This document shows positions 7,680-16,202 of a DNA stretch of 64,000 nt, in pieces. Origin of the DNA: Nostoc sp. C052 (GTDB taxonomy: Bacteria; Cyanobacteriota; Cyanobacteriia; Cyanobacteriales; Nostocaceae); contig NZ_CP040273.1 in assembly GCF_013393905.1 (NCBI RefSeq), positions 124,001 to 188,000 of the forward strand. Reading direction: 5' to 3'. Below the pieces are notes generated by a model. That model saw only the letters and a program-made list of their open reading frames with translations. It was not told the origin of the DNA and ran no database searches. Position numbers and translations under genes: made by a program. The stretch's first letter is position 1. Each line of letters starts with the position of its first letter.

Positions 7680-8099
7680 TTACGCTGCAACTAAATCTCT
7701 AGTTTCTGGAACGTACCTCTTCAGCCTCTCCCAATCCTCACTCGTAAGCGCATCGAATTCTTTATCCAATAACTCTTCTTCCGTGGGTGGTTGTTCTGTA
7801 GCCGTTGTAAAGTAGCCTGTCATCGTCATAAAGTCGTCTAGTCCGACTGCTGCATCCACCGATTCGGCGTATCGAATTTTATCTACAGCATTCGACCAGT
7901 GGGTAATATGTTGAAATATCACCCCAATCATCGAATGAGCTTTGTACACTCGATAGGTTCTGGGGCAAGCTCCATCTACGTAAACCAGCTTGTATCCAGT
8001 GATTTGCGTGACCTCTGCATTGGGGTCGGTTGGAGGCAAGAGAATTTTCTCTGTTAAATCATCCAACTGAGCCTCTTGAAGAGAAAATGGGCTAATCAT
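7680..8099 (-). CDS. Hypothetical protein (139 aa)
   Basis: The product is acidic, starting MISPFSLQEAQLDDLTEKIL. Its central part (residues 35-75, YKLVYVDGACPRTYRVYKAH) looks like a beta sheet; the C-terminal part is helical and ends EDWERLKRYVPETRDLVAA. A degenerate copy of its first 30 codons and leader lies just upstream at about 8207-8300, indicating local duplication. A GGTGGG/CCCACC hairpin at about 7649-7672 follows the stop but lacks a T run. Function unknown. Confidence 0.6.
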   Translation of the reverse strand: MISPFSLQEAQLDDLTEKILLPPTDPNAEVTQITGYKLVYVDGACPRTYRVYKAHSMIGVIFQHITHWSNAVDKIRYAESVDAAVGLDDFMTMTGYFTTATEQPPTEEELLDKEFDALTSEDWERLKRYVPETRDLVAA

Positions 8100-8385
8100 A
8101 TTTCATGTGCCATGATGATTTCGATTGTCTAAATTTCGTTGTCGAGGCGATTGCTTTTCTCTTGGACTGCAACCGCCTTTCTCACTTTCAGTACCAGGAA
8201 TTTCTTACACCTCTGCATTCGCATCTGTCGGAGGTAGGAGAATTCTCTCGTGACAGCCACCTACTTGAAGTAAGAGGTTATTTGCTGCACTTTGTGTCAT
8301 GATTGTTATTTCTAAAGCAGCGATTGAGCTTTGGAGGCGATTGCTCTTGTCTTGGGGCAGCAATCGCCTTTTCTACCTTCAGCAA
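8100..8385. other. Intergenic region with degenerate duplicated gene starts and repeated hairpins
   Basis: No gene is supported. Bases 8207-8280 resemble 8010-8085 (the 5' end of the neighbouring minus-strand gene) with many substitutions. Two related segments, 8148-8195 and 8333-8385, share GGCGATTGCT...GCAA(T/C)CGCC, a hairpin-forming unit of about 33 bases. The second ends directly at the stop of the 8386-8952 gene and may serve as its terminator. Confidence 0.4.
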
Positions 8386-8952
8386 CTAAGCCGCTACTGC
8401 CGCTCGGACTCCCAACGACGCAATCACTTGTTCTGCACTCGCAGCCACACGATTTACCCCGTACTGTCTTGGTCGAGCGTACCAACCTTGTTGGTTGCAC
8501 CCGACGAAGCCGACCAAATGCCCGTCTTGGTAGAGTTTGGTGCTGAACGAGAGCCAATTTATCTCACCATGATACAGACCAAAAACAGTGCAGGCTTTTT
8601 CCAGTTCATCGCTCAATCGCTCGTTGCGCTCCAGGGGTGTTTCTGGGAGAGTCGCTTTGACCTCTGCAACTCTTGTAGCGAACCAGTTTTTATCGAAGGG
8701 CAGCCGTCCACCACCTACTAATTGCACCCATACGGTGATTCCACCTTCTATCCAGATAGTGCGAACGGATTCGGGTTCGACTTCGATAATCTCGCCAATG
8801 ATGCGGCGATCTCTGCTGGTGAGAGGATCTTGGGTTGGGGCTACAGCTTCGGCTTGGGTTTCCAGGTGGCTGTACAGTTCTGCTTGGGCGAGGGCTTGCT
8901 CATCAACAGAAAAACTAGGAATTGCTTGCTGTGTATGTGTTGTATAAGGCAT
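8386..8952 (-). CDS. Hypothetical protein (188 aa)
   Basis: The ATG at 8952 (MPYTTHTQQ) is chosen because AAGGAACT lies about 8 bases upstream; a longer version from 8991 has no such site. Residues 45-95 look like a small beta domain (RRIIGEIIEVEPESVRTIWI, then VWVQLVGGG), followed by helices and a second beta-rich part (WLSFSTKLYQDGHLVGFVG). The C-terminal 25 residues are alanine-rich. No family recognised; it belongs to the same plasmid-type accessory row. Confidence 0.65.
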   Translation of the reverse strand: MPYTTHTQQAIPSFSVDEQALAQAELYSHLETQAEAVAPTQDPLTSRDRRIIGEIIEVEPESVRTIWIEGGITVWVQLVGGGRLPFDKNWFATRVAEVKATLPETPLERNERLSDELEKACTVFGLYHGEINWLSFSTKLYQDGHLVGFVGCNQQGWYARPRQYGVNRVAASAEQVIASLGVRAAVAA

Positions 8953-9506
8953 AATAGAGTTCCTTGATAAAAGGGTAAAAGGCGATCGCAAACTTTGGAC
9001 GGTGGGCGATTGCCTTTGTTATGTGTGCAAAGAACGTTGTGGTTCAGCACAACGCTCTCAAAAAGATTTGGCGTAGCCATATATTTGCGACTCAAAGCCA
9101 GTGGCATTTGAGTGATACCAAAACAGGAGATACAGCGTATCAGGCGACGTGTACGACTTCAAACGCTTCAACTGCCGTCCGTCGTCCTGCTGGTAATTTC
9201 TTATTTAGTGCAAATCCATTTCCCATCTGTGTACCCATCGCCTTCTCTGGTTGTGCCAGTGCCTCGGTTAGTTCTCAATCGGTCACTTTGGATTGCTGTC
9301 AAAGTTCAGATAGTGCAAACCCTTTATTGCGTCCGGGTGCAGGCAGTTTGCTTTCCCTTGCCCCTTATGATTAATAATATAAAGGTTAAAACTGGATTTG
9401 TCAAGGCTAAACTTGTATTTATAAGGCTTATTTCTTGATTTATATAGCACTAAGCTTGATTATTTGTGGTAAGGTAAGGATAGAAGTAAGCTTAAGGTGT
9501 AGAATT
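8953..9506. other. Regulatory/intergenic stretch between divergent genes
   Basis: The left part holds the leader of the minus-strand gene with a HIP1 site at 8983-8990 and GGCGAT...ATTGCC repeats. The centre holds one small possible minus-strand ORF (9140-9238). The right part, 9371-9506, is AT-rich and carries repeated AAGGCT/AAGCTT half-sites (at about 9406, 9422, 9452 and 9488) upstream of the XRE regulator, as expected for an autoregulated promoter. Nothing else is convincing. Confidence 0.4.
9140..9238 (-). CDS. Possible 32-aa peptide or 3' end of a decayed gene
   Basis: The reading MGTQMGNGFALNKKLPAGRR followed by TAVEAFEVVHVA has normal amino-acid composition. The frame is open 13 codons further upstream to a TGA, with ELTEALAQPEKA before the Met. 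It could be a short gene or the tail of one that has lost its 5' part. There is no clear ribosome-binding site. Confidence 0.25.
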   Translation of the reverse strand: MGTQMGNGFALNKKLPAGRRTAVEAFEVVHVA

Positions 9507-9875
9507 ATGAATCAAGCCTTGATTAAGTGGAAGTTAAAAGAAGTAATGGCAAGGCATAACATTAAAGCCCGTGACCTTGCCGCAGAAATGGGGGTTAGCG
9601 CTAACTCCGTATCGAACTTACGAAACGCTAGAACTATGCCACGGTTGGATGGTGAGATTTTAAACAATCTTTGTGAATGCTTAAATAGACTGGCACAAGA
9701 CTTGGAAGGAGAGATTACCCCTTCTGACTTAATTAGCTACGCCAGAGGGCCAAACCCAGTTGTTGATGAGAATTATGAAATCAAAGGAGCCAAAGCACCA
9801 ACCCAGCAAAAAAAATCTCGTATAACGAGTTCTAAAACTGAAATAGAAAATACTTCGTTATCAACTGCTGCCTAG
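9507..9875 (+). CDS. XRE-family helix-turn-helix regulator (122 aa)
   Basis: Residues 1-70 form an HTH_XRE domain: LKEVMARHNIKARDLAAEMG, then VSANSVSNLRNA as recognition helix, then LNNLCECLN. The remaining 50 residues (KKSRITSSKTEIENTS) are a charged, disordered tail. The ATG at 9507 is preceded by AAGGTGT; the longer frame from 9435 is not needed. The upstream AT-rich region with repeated AAGCTTRA half-sites may be its operator. It precedes the large DNA-binding protein at 10055 and may control that module. Confidence 0.8.
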   Translation: MNQALIKWKLKEVMARHNIKARDLAAEMGVSANSVSNLRNARTMPRLDGEILNNLCECLNRLAQDLEGEITPSDLISYARGPNPVVDENYEIKGAKAPTQQKKSRITSSKTEIENTSLSTAA

Positions 9876-10054
9876 TAAAAGCGACCGCCGCCGACCAAAG
9901 CTATGCGATCGCCTGCTCAATCCGTTAACGACAAAGTGAGCTAACTATAATGCTGACACATTTTTGGAAAAATCCCCCAAAGCAGTTACTTGGTTCACTT
10001 TGGTTAAGCTGCAACACCTCAATTTTTAAGCATTTACCATAGTGGGCAAGAGAT

Positions 10055-11653
10055 ATGCTGACACTAGAAAGAGAAGAAACATCAGCACTCAATTACAGCA
10101 ACCTCAACACCAGTATCCAGGAAACCTTCACAGCCATCGACCGATTCGAGTGGCAAGCGGTAGATGAAATCCTTCTGATGAGGGAACAGCAGCTTTACCT
10201 GCAAGCTGGCTATAAAAACTTTGAAGAATACTGCCAGCGTGAATTATACCCCTGGGGTGGATACCGACGAATCAACCAACTGCTAGGAGCCAAAAAGGTC
10301 ATAGACGCAGTTGGTGAGTTGGGCGAACACATCAAAAATGAGCGCCAAGCTCGTCCACTGCTGCGGCTAGTCAAGGAACCAGAAAAACTAAAACAAGCTG
10401 TAGCGATCGCTCTCAAAGATAACCCGTCCCCTGGTGAATCAGACTTTGCGGCTGCTGCCCAAAAAGTGGTTCCTCAACTTCCACGTAAAAAACATATTGT
10501 TCAGGAACCAATGGTTCCCAAAATTGAAGAACCATTGGTTCCTAAATCCGCCAAAGTCATAGTTTCACAACAGTCACACCCAAGGTATGGAGATGAGGGA
10601 ACCATTGAGGCAGACGCGCCGAATCACTGGCAACAGATTGTTACCTTTGCTGATGGCGAGAGGTTGTTGATCAACAATGCTGATTTAGATGCCCCCAGCG
10701 TTCCCTTTACCAGAGAGCGTAAATATTCACCAGAATATACCGAAGCGATCGCTCAAATTAAAGAGCAACATCAGCAAGAGTTAGAGCGCCTAGAGCAAGA
10801 ACTGAGAATTGGCTTGCAAACAGAAGCAGTTACCAGAGCCGAAGCCCAGGTACAAGAGCAAATTCAATCTCTGCAAAACCTGTACAAGCAGCAGAAGGAG
10901 CAGAATATTCAATTGCAGCAGCGTTTAGACGAGATGGAGGGGTTGAGAAAGTTAGAGATTGAGAATCAACAACTCCAGCAGCGGATTCATGAACTAGAAC
11001 ACGCCGTACAACAGCATCCTGTCCAACAGTGGGGAAATACTCTCACGCAGCAAGCGACCAAAGCGTTAAACAGACAGGTGAAACAAGCGTTAGAGAAAAC
11101 CATTGATTTGCGATCGCTGGCCCAGGAACCGCCGAAAGAAAACGCCCAAGAATGTCTGCGGCTCATGGGCATGGCTTTGAAAAACCTTGCCAGCGCAATG
11201 AACAACACCCAAGCGCTCGAAGCTGCGGCGCTAATTCTGGGGAGTGAGCCTACACAATCCGCGATCGCTTACCGAGCCGAGCAATTAGAAATGTTGCCTC
11301 AAGCGGTTAGTGATATCCGGCGGGTGCTTGCAAAGCCTGGGTGTACGTGGCAGGAGTTTTTAAATGTTGCCCAAGAGTATGAGGTAATTAAACAAGACTA
11401 TTGGGCGGAATTGACCACTGAGGAAACAGAGTTAATTACCGCACTCCAAAAAGCATTCTCTCAACCGGACACCATTGGCGTTGGTTCCGTTGTTGCCCAC
11501 GCTGACCCTTACCGCACTTTGTATGTCGCCAGAGGAGAAGTGATTCAGGATTTGGGAGATGAGGTAATCGTTGCATGGGATTGCTGGAAAGAGCAATCGA
11601 AAAAGACTGATAGGTATTTCCGAGATGAATTGCGATTCTGGCAGCCTCAATAG
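10055..11653 (+). CDS. Large plasmid-maintenance-like protein with HTH-type N-terminus and central coiled coil (532 aa)
   Basis: Residues 25-75 contain the motif Y-x-N-F-E-E-Y-C-x-x-x-x-x-x-x-G-Y-R-R-I-N-Q-L-L, the DNA-binding-like segment found in many cyanobacterial plasmid and phage proteins. Residues 170-215 form a small SH3-like domain (RYGDEGTIEADAPNHWQQIV), residues 225-320 a long Gln/Glu coiled coil, and residues 330-440 a helical domain. A second SH3-like domain (residues 470-530, VGSVVAHADPYRTLYVARGE) ends the protein. This layout suits a plasmid replication, partition or regulatory protein, but no ParA or Rep is adjacent, so the exact role is open. TATAAT at 9946-9951 may be the -10 element. 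Confidence 0.7.
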   Translation: MLTLEREETSALNYSNLNTSIQETFTAIDRFEWQAVDEILLMREQQLYLQAGYKNFEEYCQRELYPWGGYRRINQLLGAKKVIDAVGELGEHIKNERQARPLLRLVKEPEKLKQAVAIALKDNPSPGESDFAAAAQKVVPQLPRKKHIVQEPMVPKIEEPLVPKSAKVIVSQQSHPRYGDEGTIEADAPNHWQQIVTFADGERLLINNADLDAPSVPFTRERKYSPEYTEAIAQIKEQHQQELERLEQELRIGLQTEAVTRAEAQVQEQIQSLQNLYKQQKEQNIQLQQRLDEMEGLRKLEIENQQLQQRIHELEHAVQQHPVQQWGNTLTQQATKALNRQVKQALEKTIDLRSLAQEPPKENAQECLRLMGMALKNLASAMNNTQALEAAALILGSEPTQSAIAYRAEQLEMLPQAVSDIRRVLAKPGCTWQEFLNVAQEYEVIKQDYWAELTTEETELITALQKAFSQPDTIGVGSVVAHADPYRTLYVARGEVIQDLGDEVIVAWDCWKEQSKKTDRYFRDELRFWQPQ

Positions 11654-11759
11654 GCTTTCAGTGTATCGATGACTTTTTAGACAACCAAATGCAAGTACCA
11701 AGCCCCGCAATGACAGTGGGGGAAATTTCCGTGCGTCAATATAAACAGGAGATTGAAAG

Positions 11760-13229
11760 ATGACTGCAACTATTACTCGTCCCAAGTCCAAAAAGGCTGT
11801 TGCCGCTAAAGTACAGTCACCGTACAAGCGGCTTCATGTGATTATTCCGATTCAAGATATGCTCTGGGCATCGCAACAAAAGCCTTCAGTCAATCAGCTA
11901 TGGCAGGAGTGTTGGACGGCTGACCCCTACGGTTCTCGGTGGATGCCTTTATCCTCAGCTTTGGGGTACAGTACTTTTATCTCTGCGAAGAAAATTCTCT
12001 CCGAAAGCGGGTTGTTCATTTTCAAGCCAGATAAATCGATACAGGATAGCCGAGAAACCGTTGTCTGGATGGTGAAGAATTTGCATGGCAGCCGGATGAA
12101 GGAATTTTGGGAGAAAGCTAATTCGGAAAATCAGCAACCAGATTCTCAAAAACGAGAACCAAATGCTGAGATTTCAGATAAAGATGCTGGCTCTGAAGAA
12201 ATGCGTGCTTCGTATAAAGCATCTATTTCAGGTAAAAGTCAGTCAGAACAAACGTTCCAAGAACCCTCACGAACTGGTCAGGAACATCTCACCAACTCAT
12301 CAAATGAGTTGGTGAGATGTTTCTCTGACACGCTTTATGAGATTTTGCCCTGTGATGAGACGGCTCACGCTCCCTTGGGGGTCGCGTCGCCTCAGTCTGT
12401 TCAAGACGTGTCAGAGAATGAGGAAGACTCGCCTACGGCGAATGACTGTACATCGCTGGCGCTAGTGGAAGTTGTACAGGGTGAATCTGCTTTGTTGATA
12501 GGAGAAGGCCAGGATTGTGGCCTTGAAGCGATATTCCCTCATGGAGGTAATTGTTCCGCCGCACCTGTTGCACAAAATGAATTTTCTCTAAATTCTGCGA
12601 TCGCTAATCAAACACAAGAGCAAGTAGAACAGGTTTATCCTGCTTCCTTATCGGGAGAAAATCAAGTCTCTGGTTTTGAGCCGAAAGACTGTCATGTTCG
12701 CGTAGCCTCTCGTAGAGAAGGTACTTGTTCCGCCGCGCCCGTTGCACAAAATGAATTTTCTCTAAATTCTGCGATCGCTAATCAAGCGTCCGTGTCATTA
12801 AATCAAAGTGAGATATTTGAATGGTTGGATAGAGCAAACGTTGGAGAATGCCCCCCATTGTGGGTAATTCAGTATTTGCTAGACAGCAAGTATTACGCCA
12901 GCATGAGGGCAACAATCAGCAAGTTTGAGAAGCAGTGGAATATATCTGTAGTCAATTATCAGGTGCAAAAATCTAGTGAGACGTTGTTTACCGCCGTTCG
13001 CGGAGCGTCTCGTAGAGAAGATATCGCCATGAGATCCCAAGCTAGACTATTGCGAATGGAGAAACTGAAGATGGCTTCTCTGGTTGGGGAAAATCCGGGC
13101 TTTGACTTTCTCCAACAATGCTGTCATGATGATCCGGCTTTGCAGATTGTGATCAAAAAGCTTTTGGCGAAGTTTCCGCAGTGGGGGATTGCAGTTGTGG
13201 ATGAGGTGTTGGTTAGTTGGGATAAATAG
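11760..13229 (+). CDS. Modular hypothetical protein (489 aa), parent form of the fragments scattered in the window
   Basis: The N-terminal module (residues 30-92) carries W-Q-E-C-W-x-A-D-P-Y-G-S-R-W-M and ISAKKILSESGLFIFKPDKS. A long disordered middle follows, and the C-terminal module (about 420-489) reads MRSQARLLRMEKLKMASL, NPGFDFLQQC, then KKLLAKFPQWGIAVVDEVLV. The modules recur separately at 27677-28159, 29964-30369, 31798-32098, 35102-35252 and 40594-40725. The middle contains a 61-bp internal duplication, two same-phase palindromic elements and a long perfect hairpin. The ATG follows GAGATTGAAAG. It lies 106 bases after the plasmid-maintenance-like gene. No biochemical function is known to me; a role in plasmid replication or conjugation is only a guess. 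Confidence 0.7.
   Translation: MTATITRPKSKKAVAAKVQSPYKRLHVIIPIQDMLWASQQKPSVNQLWQECWTADPYGSRWMPLSSALGYSTFISAKKILSESGLFIFKPDKSIQDSRETVVWMVKNLHGSRMKEFWEKANSENQQPDSQKREPNAEISDKDAGSEEMRASYKASISGKSQSEQTFQEPSRTGQEHLTNSSNELVRCFSDTLYEILPCDETAHAPLGVASPQSVQDVSENEEDSPTANDCTSLALVEVVQGESALLIGEGQDCGLEAIFPHGGNCSAAPVAQNEFSLNSAIANQTQEQVEQVYPASLSGENQVSGFEPKDCHVRVASRREGTCSAAPVAQNEFSLNSAIANQASVSLNQSEIFEWLDRANVGECPPLWVIQYLLDSKYYASMRATISKFEKQWNISVVNYQVQKSSETLFTAVRGASRREDIAMRSQARLLRMEKLKMASLVGENPGFDFLQQCCHDDPALQIVIKKLLAKFPQWGIAVVDEVLVSWDK
12283..12321. repeat. Perfect 18-bp inverted repeat with a 3-base loop inside a coding sequence
   Basis: AACATCTCACCAACTCAT (12283-12300) and its exact complement (12304-12321) flank CAA. 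A G-U pair, a G-C pair and an A-U pair extend the RNA stem to 21 pairs. It lies in frame in the disordered middle of the 11760-13229 gene, encoding HLTNSSNELVRC. Such a stem would form in the mRNA or as a DNA cruciform. Confidence 0.9.
12551..12785 (+). repeat. 61-bp direct duplication inside the 11760-13229 gene
   Basis: Bases 12551-12611 and 12725-12785 are the same except for two mismatches. Both encode CSAAPVAQNEFSLNSAIANQ and contain a GCGATCGC site. The spacer between them carries one of the palindromic elements. PVAQNEFS recurs in the fragment at 31798. Confidence 0.9.
12696..12720. repeat. In-frame palindromic dispersed element, copy 1
   Basis: The 25-base unit starts GTTCGC and ends TCTCGTAGAGAAG; it is translated VRVASRRE. 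The TCTCGTAGAGA core is nearly self-complementary. Related copies lie at 12996, 30010, 31883 and, as a full palindrome, 34613-34652. Confidence 0.8.
12996..13020. repeat. In-frame palindromic dispersed element, copy 2
   Basis: The same 25-base unit as at 12696, with a few substitutions. It lies exactly 300 bases downstream, hence in the same codon phase, and is translated VRGASRRE. Confidence 0.8.
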
Positions 13230-13257
13230 CAATTGCTCTTTACTACCAATCTCGATA

Positions 13258-13446
13258 TCACTCACACCGCCAAATTTTAATTGTTTTGTCCTGACTACCA
13301 CTAACAATTGTTTTACCATCAGGACTGAAAGCTACAGAATGAATATGTGATGAATGTCCTGAAAGAGTATTTATCAACTCTTTTGTACATAAATGCCAAA
13401 GTTTAATTGTGCTATTGGCACTGCCACTAGCTAAAGTTTTTCCTAC
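13258..13446 (-). pseudogene. Truncated WD40-repeat protein, last 62 residues
   Basis: Read on the minus strand, the bases give VGKTLASGSANSTIKLW, then a GH dipeptide, then VAFSPDGKTIVSGSQDKTIK and IWRCE with a TGA at 13258-13260. This is one full WD40 blade and part of another, the normal end of a cyanobacterial WD40 protein. Nothing upstream continues it: after 13446 come 55 unrelated bases and the group II intron remnant. Other WD40 proteins in the window (28405, 54554, 59392) are intact. Confidence 0.8.
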
Positions 13447-13504
13447 TACACCTCGTAGTGTATTGCGTTTAATAAATACTTAATTTTCTTAGATTTTTCC
13501 CTAG

Positions 13505-13861
13505 TTAGAGTCGATGTCCGTATTGCTACGGCGCACCTCTCCTTCAGAACCGGACATACACCTTTAGGCGCATCGCGGCTCCTAGCAACCTACGGGTAAC
13601 TGGGTAAAAGCCCAAAATCACATTCATAGCCCGTTTTCAGGTATTGCAATCCCCTTTAAGCTGGGCAATTACAGCTTCAATCTTTCCGGCTTGTTCGCAT
13701 AACCAAAGGCGTGATTAACCTCGGTGTGGACAGATAGGGAGTCACTTCTAACCTTGAAGGGGAGGGATTACACCTCCATCCTGGGAACAGTTATGAGATT
13801 TTCAAGGTTCTGCCTTGACGTTCTCACTACGGGTTATGAATTCACCGCAAACGAGTCGCAC
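13505..13861 (-). mobile_element. ORF-less group II intron remnant with domains V and VI
   Basis: On the minus strand the segment begins with GTGCGAC (13861-13855), matching the group II 5' consensus GUGYGAC. Domain V lies at 13581-13547: lower stem GAGCCG/CGGTTC, upper stem TGCGCC/GGTGTA closed by TAAA, with the internal bulge in place. A domain VI-like hairpin follows, with a GCAA tetraloop on the stem CCGTA/TACGG (13531-13518) and CTCTAACTA at the 3' end near 13505. At about 357 bases and without a reverse transcriptase, it lacks much of domains I-IV, so it is probably a degraded copy. The exact ends are approximate. Confidence 0.7.
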
Positions 13862-14190
13862 CACCCCACACCCTACCCCCCTGCCCAGACGAGCTTTCAG
13901 CTTTACAAGGGTGCCATTCACCCCACATCTTAACTCTTACACCCTAACAACTGACAATTAACTCAGCACTCAACTTATTCTCTCTGAATTATGCCCTTAG
14001 AAGGATGATTTATATTTATTTATTTAACTTTTGATAAAGTCTCCTCAATTACTGCATATTTAGCCGTAAAATTACTATCACTACTAAATAAAAATTACAA
14101 GTCGGGTGCTACCTGTGCAGATTCCCATTACAGAAGTAATGGAAACTGTTTTGTACTGTCAAAAATTATTAATGAATTTAAAACTTCAGT

Positions 14191-15822
14191 ATGGAAAGTT
14201 TTCTGCCCTACAGTAACGCCATGCCATTATCAAGTGCGCCCAAATTAGAAATTGCCTGTTCGTCGCACTTAGTAACCTGGCTGCAAACCCACCTTCTTAG
14301 CCTCACCTTCACTACTTATCAAACCAATCGCCTGTTTTTTATCGGTTGCAATGAACAAGGACGAGTAGTTGCCAAAGAGCGATTGTTTGATAAACCGATG
14401 GGCATGTATGCAGTCAATAACAGTATATATGTTAGCACGCGTTATCAAATTTGGCGATTTGAGAATTTACTCAAACCAGGGGAAATTTATCAGCAAAGCG
14501 ATCGCCTTTACATCCCTCGCACGGCATACACTACTGGCGACTTGAATATCCACGATGTTGTGCTGGATGAGTCAGAAAATATCATATTTGTCAATACAGA
14601 TTTTAGCTGCCTGGCTACCATCAGCAACGACTACAGTTTTGTTCCCCTGTGGCAACCGCCGTTTATTTCCAAGCTAGCCGCCGAAGACCGCTGTCACCTC
14701 AACGGGTTAGCGTTACGCGATCGCAAACCAAGATACGTCACCGCCTGTAGCACCACCGACACCGCCGCAGGTTGGCGCAATCACAGAGTAGGTGGAGGTG
14801 TAGTGATTGATGTGCAAAGCGATGACATCATCGCCACTGGTTTATCTATGCCCCACTCACCGCGCTGGTATCAAGGCAAGCTGTGGCTATTGAATGCGGG
14901 GACAGGAGACTTTGGCTACTTAGATGGCAGCCAATTTGTATCTATTACCTTTTGTCCTGGGTTTGTGCGGGGGCTGGCATTATGGCAAAACTTCGCCATT
15001 GTGGGCTTGTCGAAATTGCGATCGCCTACTTTTAGCGGACTCCCTTTAGAAGAAAGGCTGGCCACTCTGGGCAAAACTTCCCAGTGTGGGTTGATGGTGA
15101 TTGATATCAATACTGGGGAAACAGTGCATTGGCTGCATCTAGATGGAGTAGTGGAAGAATTATTTGATGTGGCAGTGCTACCAGGGGTACGCCAACCCCA
15201 GGCTTTGGGCTTTCAATCTGAAGAAATTGAGCGCCTAGTTACCTTTCCCGGTTCTGGGGGCATTGTCACTACCAAACCCACAGCAAAACGCCCCAGCATT
15301 GGCGGTAAGGCTCCCGTCGCCGGATTACCCCACCAAATATGGGAAGGCTCAAACACCGAAGAATCTCCCAATGCCCCATACCCAATGCCCGATGCCCCAA
15401 AATACCAGCGCGTCTATCACCTTACTTCCAGCAGCCTCGCTGATTACGATGCCTTCACCTTCCCCAGTTTGCAACAACGGTGGCAAACCCAACCCCAACG
15501 GGGTGAATTAGTGGGGATTTCTGCGTCGGTGGCGGGGGAAATGGTAGCGTTTGCTGTTGCCGAAATGCTACCAGAACAAACGGCGGAATTGATTTCGCTG
15601 TTTGTTGAGGCAGGATATCGGCAGCAGGGGATTGCCACCAAGCTGTTGCAGTATTTAGAAAAAGCTTTGGTGGCGGAAGACTGTCATCAAATCAGCGTAA
15701 TTTACCAGCCGACAGCGTTAACTGCCAGTGCTTTTGTACCTTTGTTACACAAACACACAAACTTGGTTGGCACTCACCGCAAATCACCCAGGATGGAAAA
15801 CAGCGATGGCTGCGCCCGCTAA
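14191..15822 (+). CDS. TIGR03032-family protein with C-terminal GNAT domain; reading frame breaks before the TPR tail
   Basis: Residues 15-350 match the TIGR03032 beta-propeller-like family: LEIACSSHLVTWLQTHLLSL, TTYQTNRLFFIG, YIPRTAYTTGDLNIHDV, then CHLNGLAL and RVGGGVVIDV. Residues 405-525 form a GNAT-like domain (AELISLFVEAGYRQQGIATK is the acetyl-CoA loop). The frame then ends in an unrelated peptide at 15822, whereas another frame from 15768 continues with the TPR domain, so a -1 type shift near 15745-15768 (an ACA-rich run) has split one gene. ATG alternatives are at 14191 and 14221. Upstream, CCATTAC/GTAATGG (14125-14142) is a possible operator. TIGR03032 proteins are often near peptide or sulfotransferase genes, but none is here. 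Confidence 0.8.
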   Translation: MESFLPYSNAMPLSSAPKLEIACSSHLVTWLQTHLLSLTFTTYQTNRLFFIGCNEQGRVVAKERLFDKPMGMYAVNNSIYVSTRYQIWRFENLLKPGEIYQQSDRLYIPRTAYTTGDLNIHDVVLDESENIIFVNTDFSCLATISNDYSFVPLWQPPFISKLAAEDRCHLNGLALRDRKPRYVTACSTTDTAAGWRNHRVGGGVVIDVQSDDIIATGLSMPHSPRWYQGKLWLLNAGTGDFGYLDGSQFVSITFCPGFVRGLALWQNFAIVGLSKLRSPTFSGLPLEERLATLGKTSQCGLMVIDINTGETVHWLHLDGVVEELFDVAVLPGVRQPQALGFQSEEIERLVTFPGSGGIVTTKPTAKRPSIGGKAPVAGLPHQIWEGSNTEESPNAPYPMPDAPKYQRVYHLTSSSLADYDAFTFPSLQQRWQTQPQRGELVGISASVAGEMVAFAVAEMLPEQTAELISLFVEAGYRQQGIATKLLQYLEKALVAEDCHQISVIYQPTALTASAFVPLLHKHTNLVGTHRKSPRMENSDGCAR

Positions 15823-16202
15823 AAGCAACGCAAAAATTCCGGACTACATCCGCCCGTTCCTTATTTGAACAGGGGAAACAGTGGGCGCAGCAGGGCGACT
15901 TGCAAGGGGCGATCACTAGCTTTAGTGAAGCGATTCGCTTGCAACCAGATTACATTGCCGCCTACAACCAGTTGGGTAATGCTTTGCATGGGTTGGGGCA
16001 GATGGAACAAGCGCTCGCCGCTTACCAAAAACTGCTCTTGATTAACCCCAACGTTGCCCAAGCACACTGCAACCTGGGAGCAATCTGGCAAATTCAGGGG
16101 AAGGTGGAGGAGGCGATCGCCGCTTATCAACTGGCGATTCAACTCAAACCAGACTTAGCAGCAGCACACCAAAATCTCGCCAACTTAGTGGGGAATAAAT
16201 GA
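15768..16202 (+). pseudogene. TPR-containing 3' part of the frameshifted 14191 gene
   Basis: The frame reads WHSPQITQDGKQRWLRPLKA directly after the shift point, then three TPR units (residues about 35-140: AITSFSEAIRLQPDYIAAYN, LAAYQKLLLINPNVAQAHCN, AIAAYQLAIQLKPDLAAAHQ). It has no start codon or ribosome-binding site of its own at the beginning, which supports a single TIGR03032-GNAT-TPR gene. It could be a real mutation or a sequencing indel. TPR units mediate protein contacts. Confidence 0.75.

Noticed and set aside
9021..9438. Overlapping plus-strand ORFs
   Set aside because: Odd composition (Ser/Cys/Val runs), no ribosome-binding site; they run opposite the small protein-like minus-strand frame 9140-9238.
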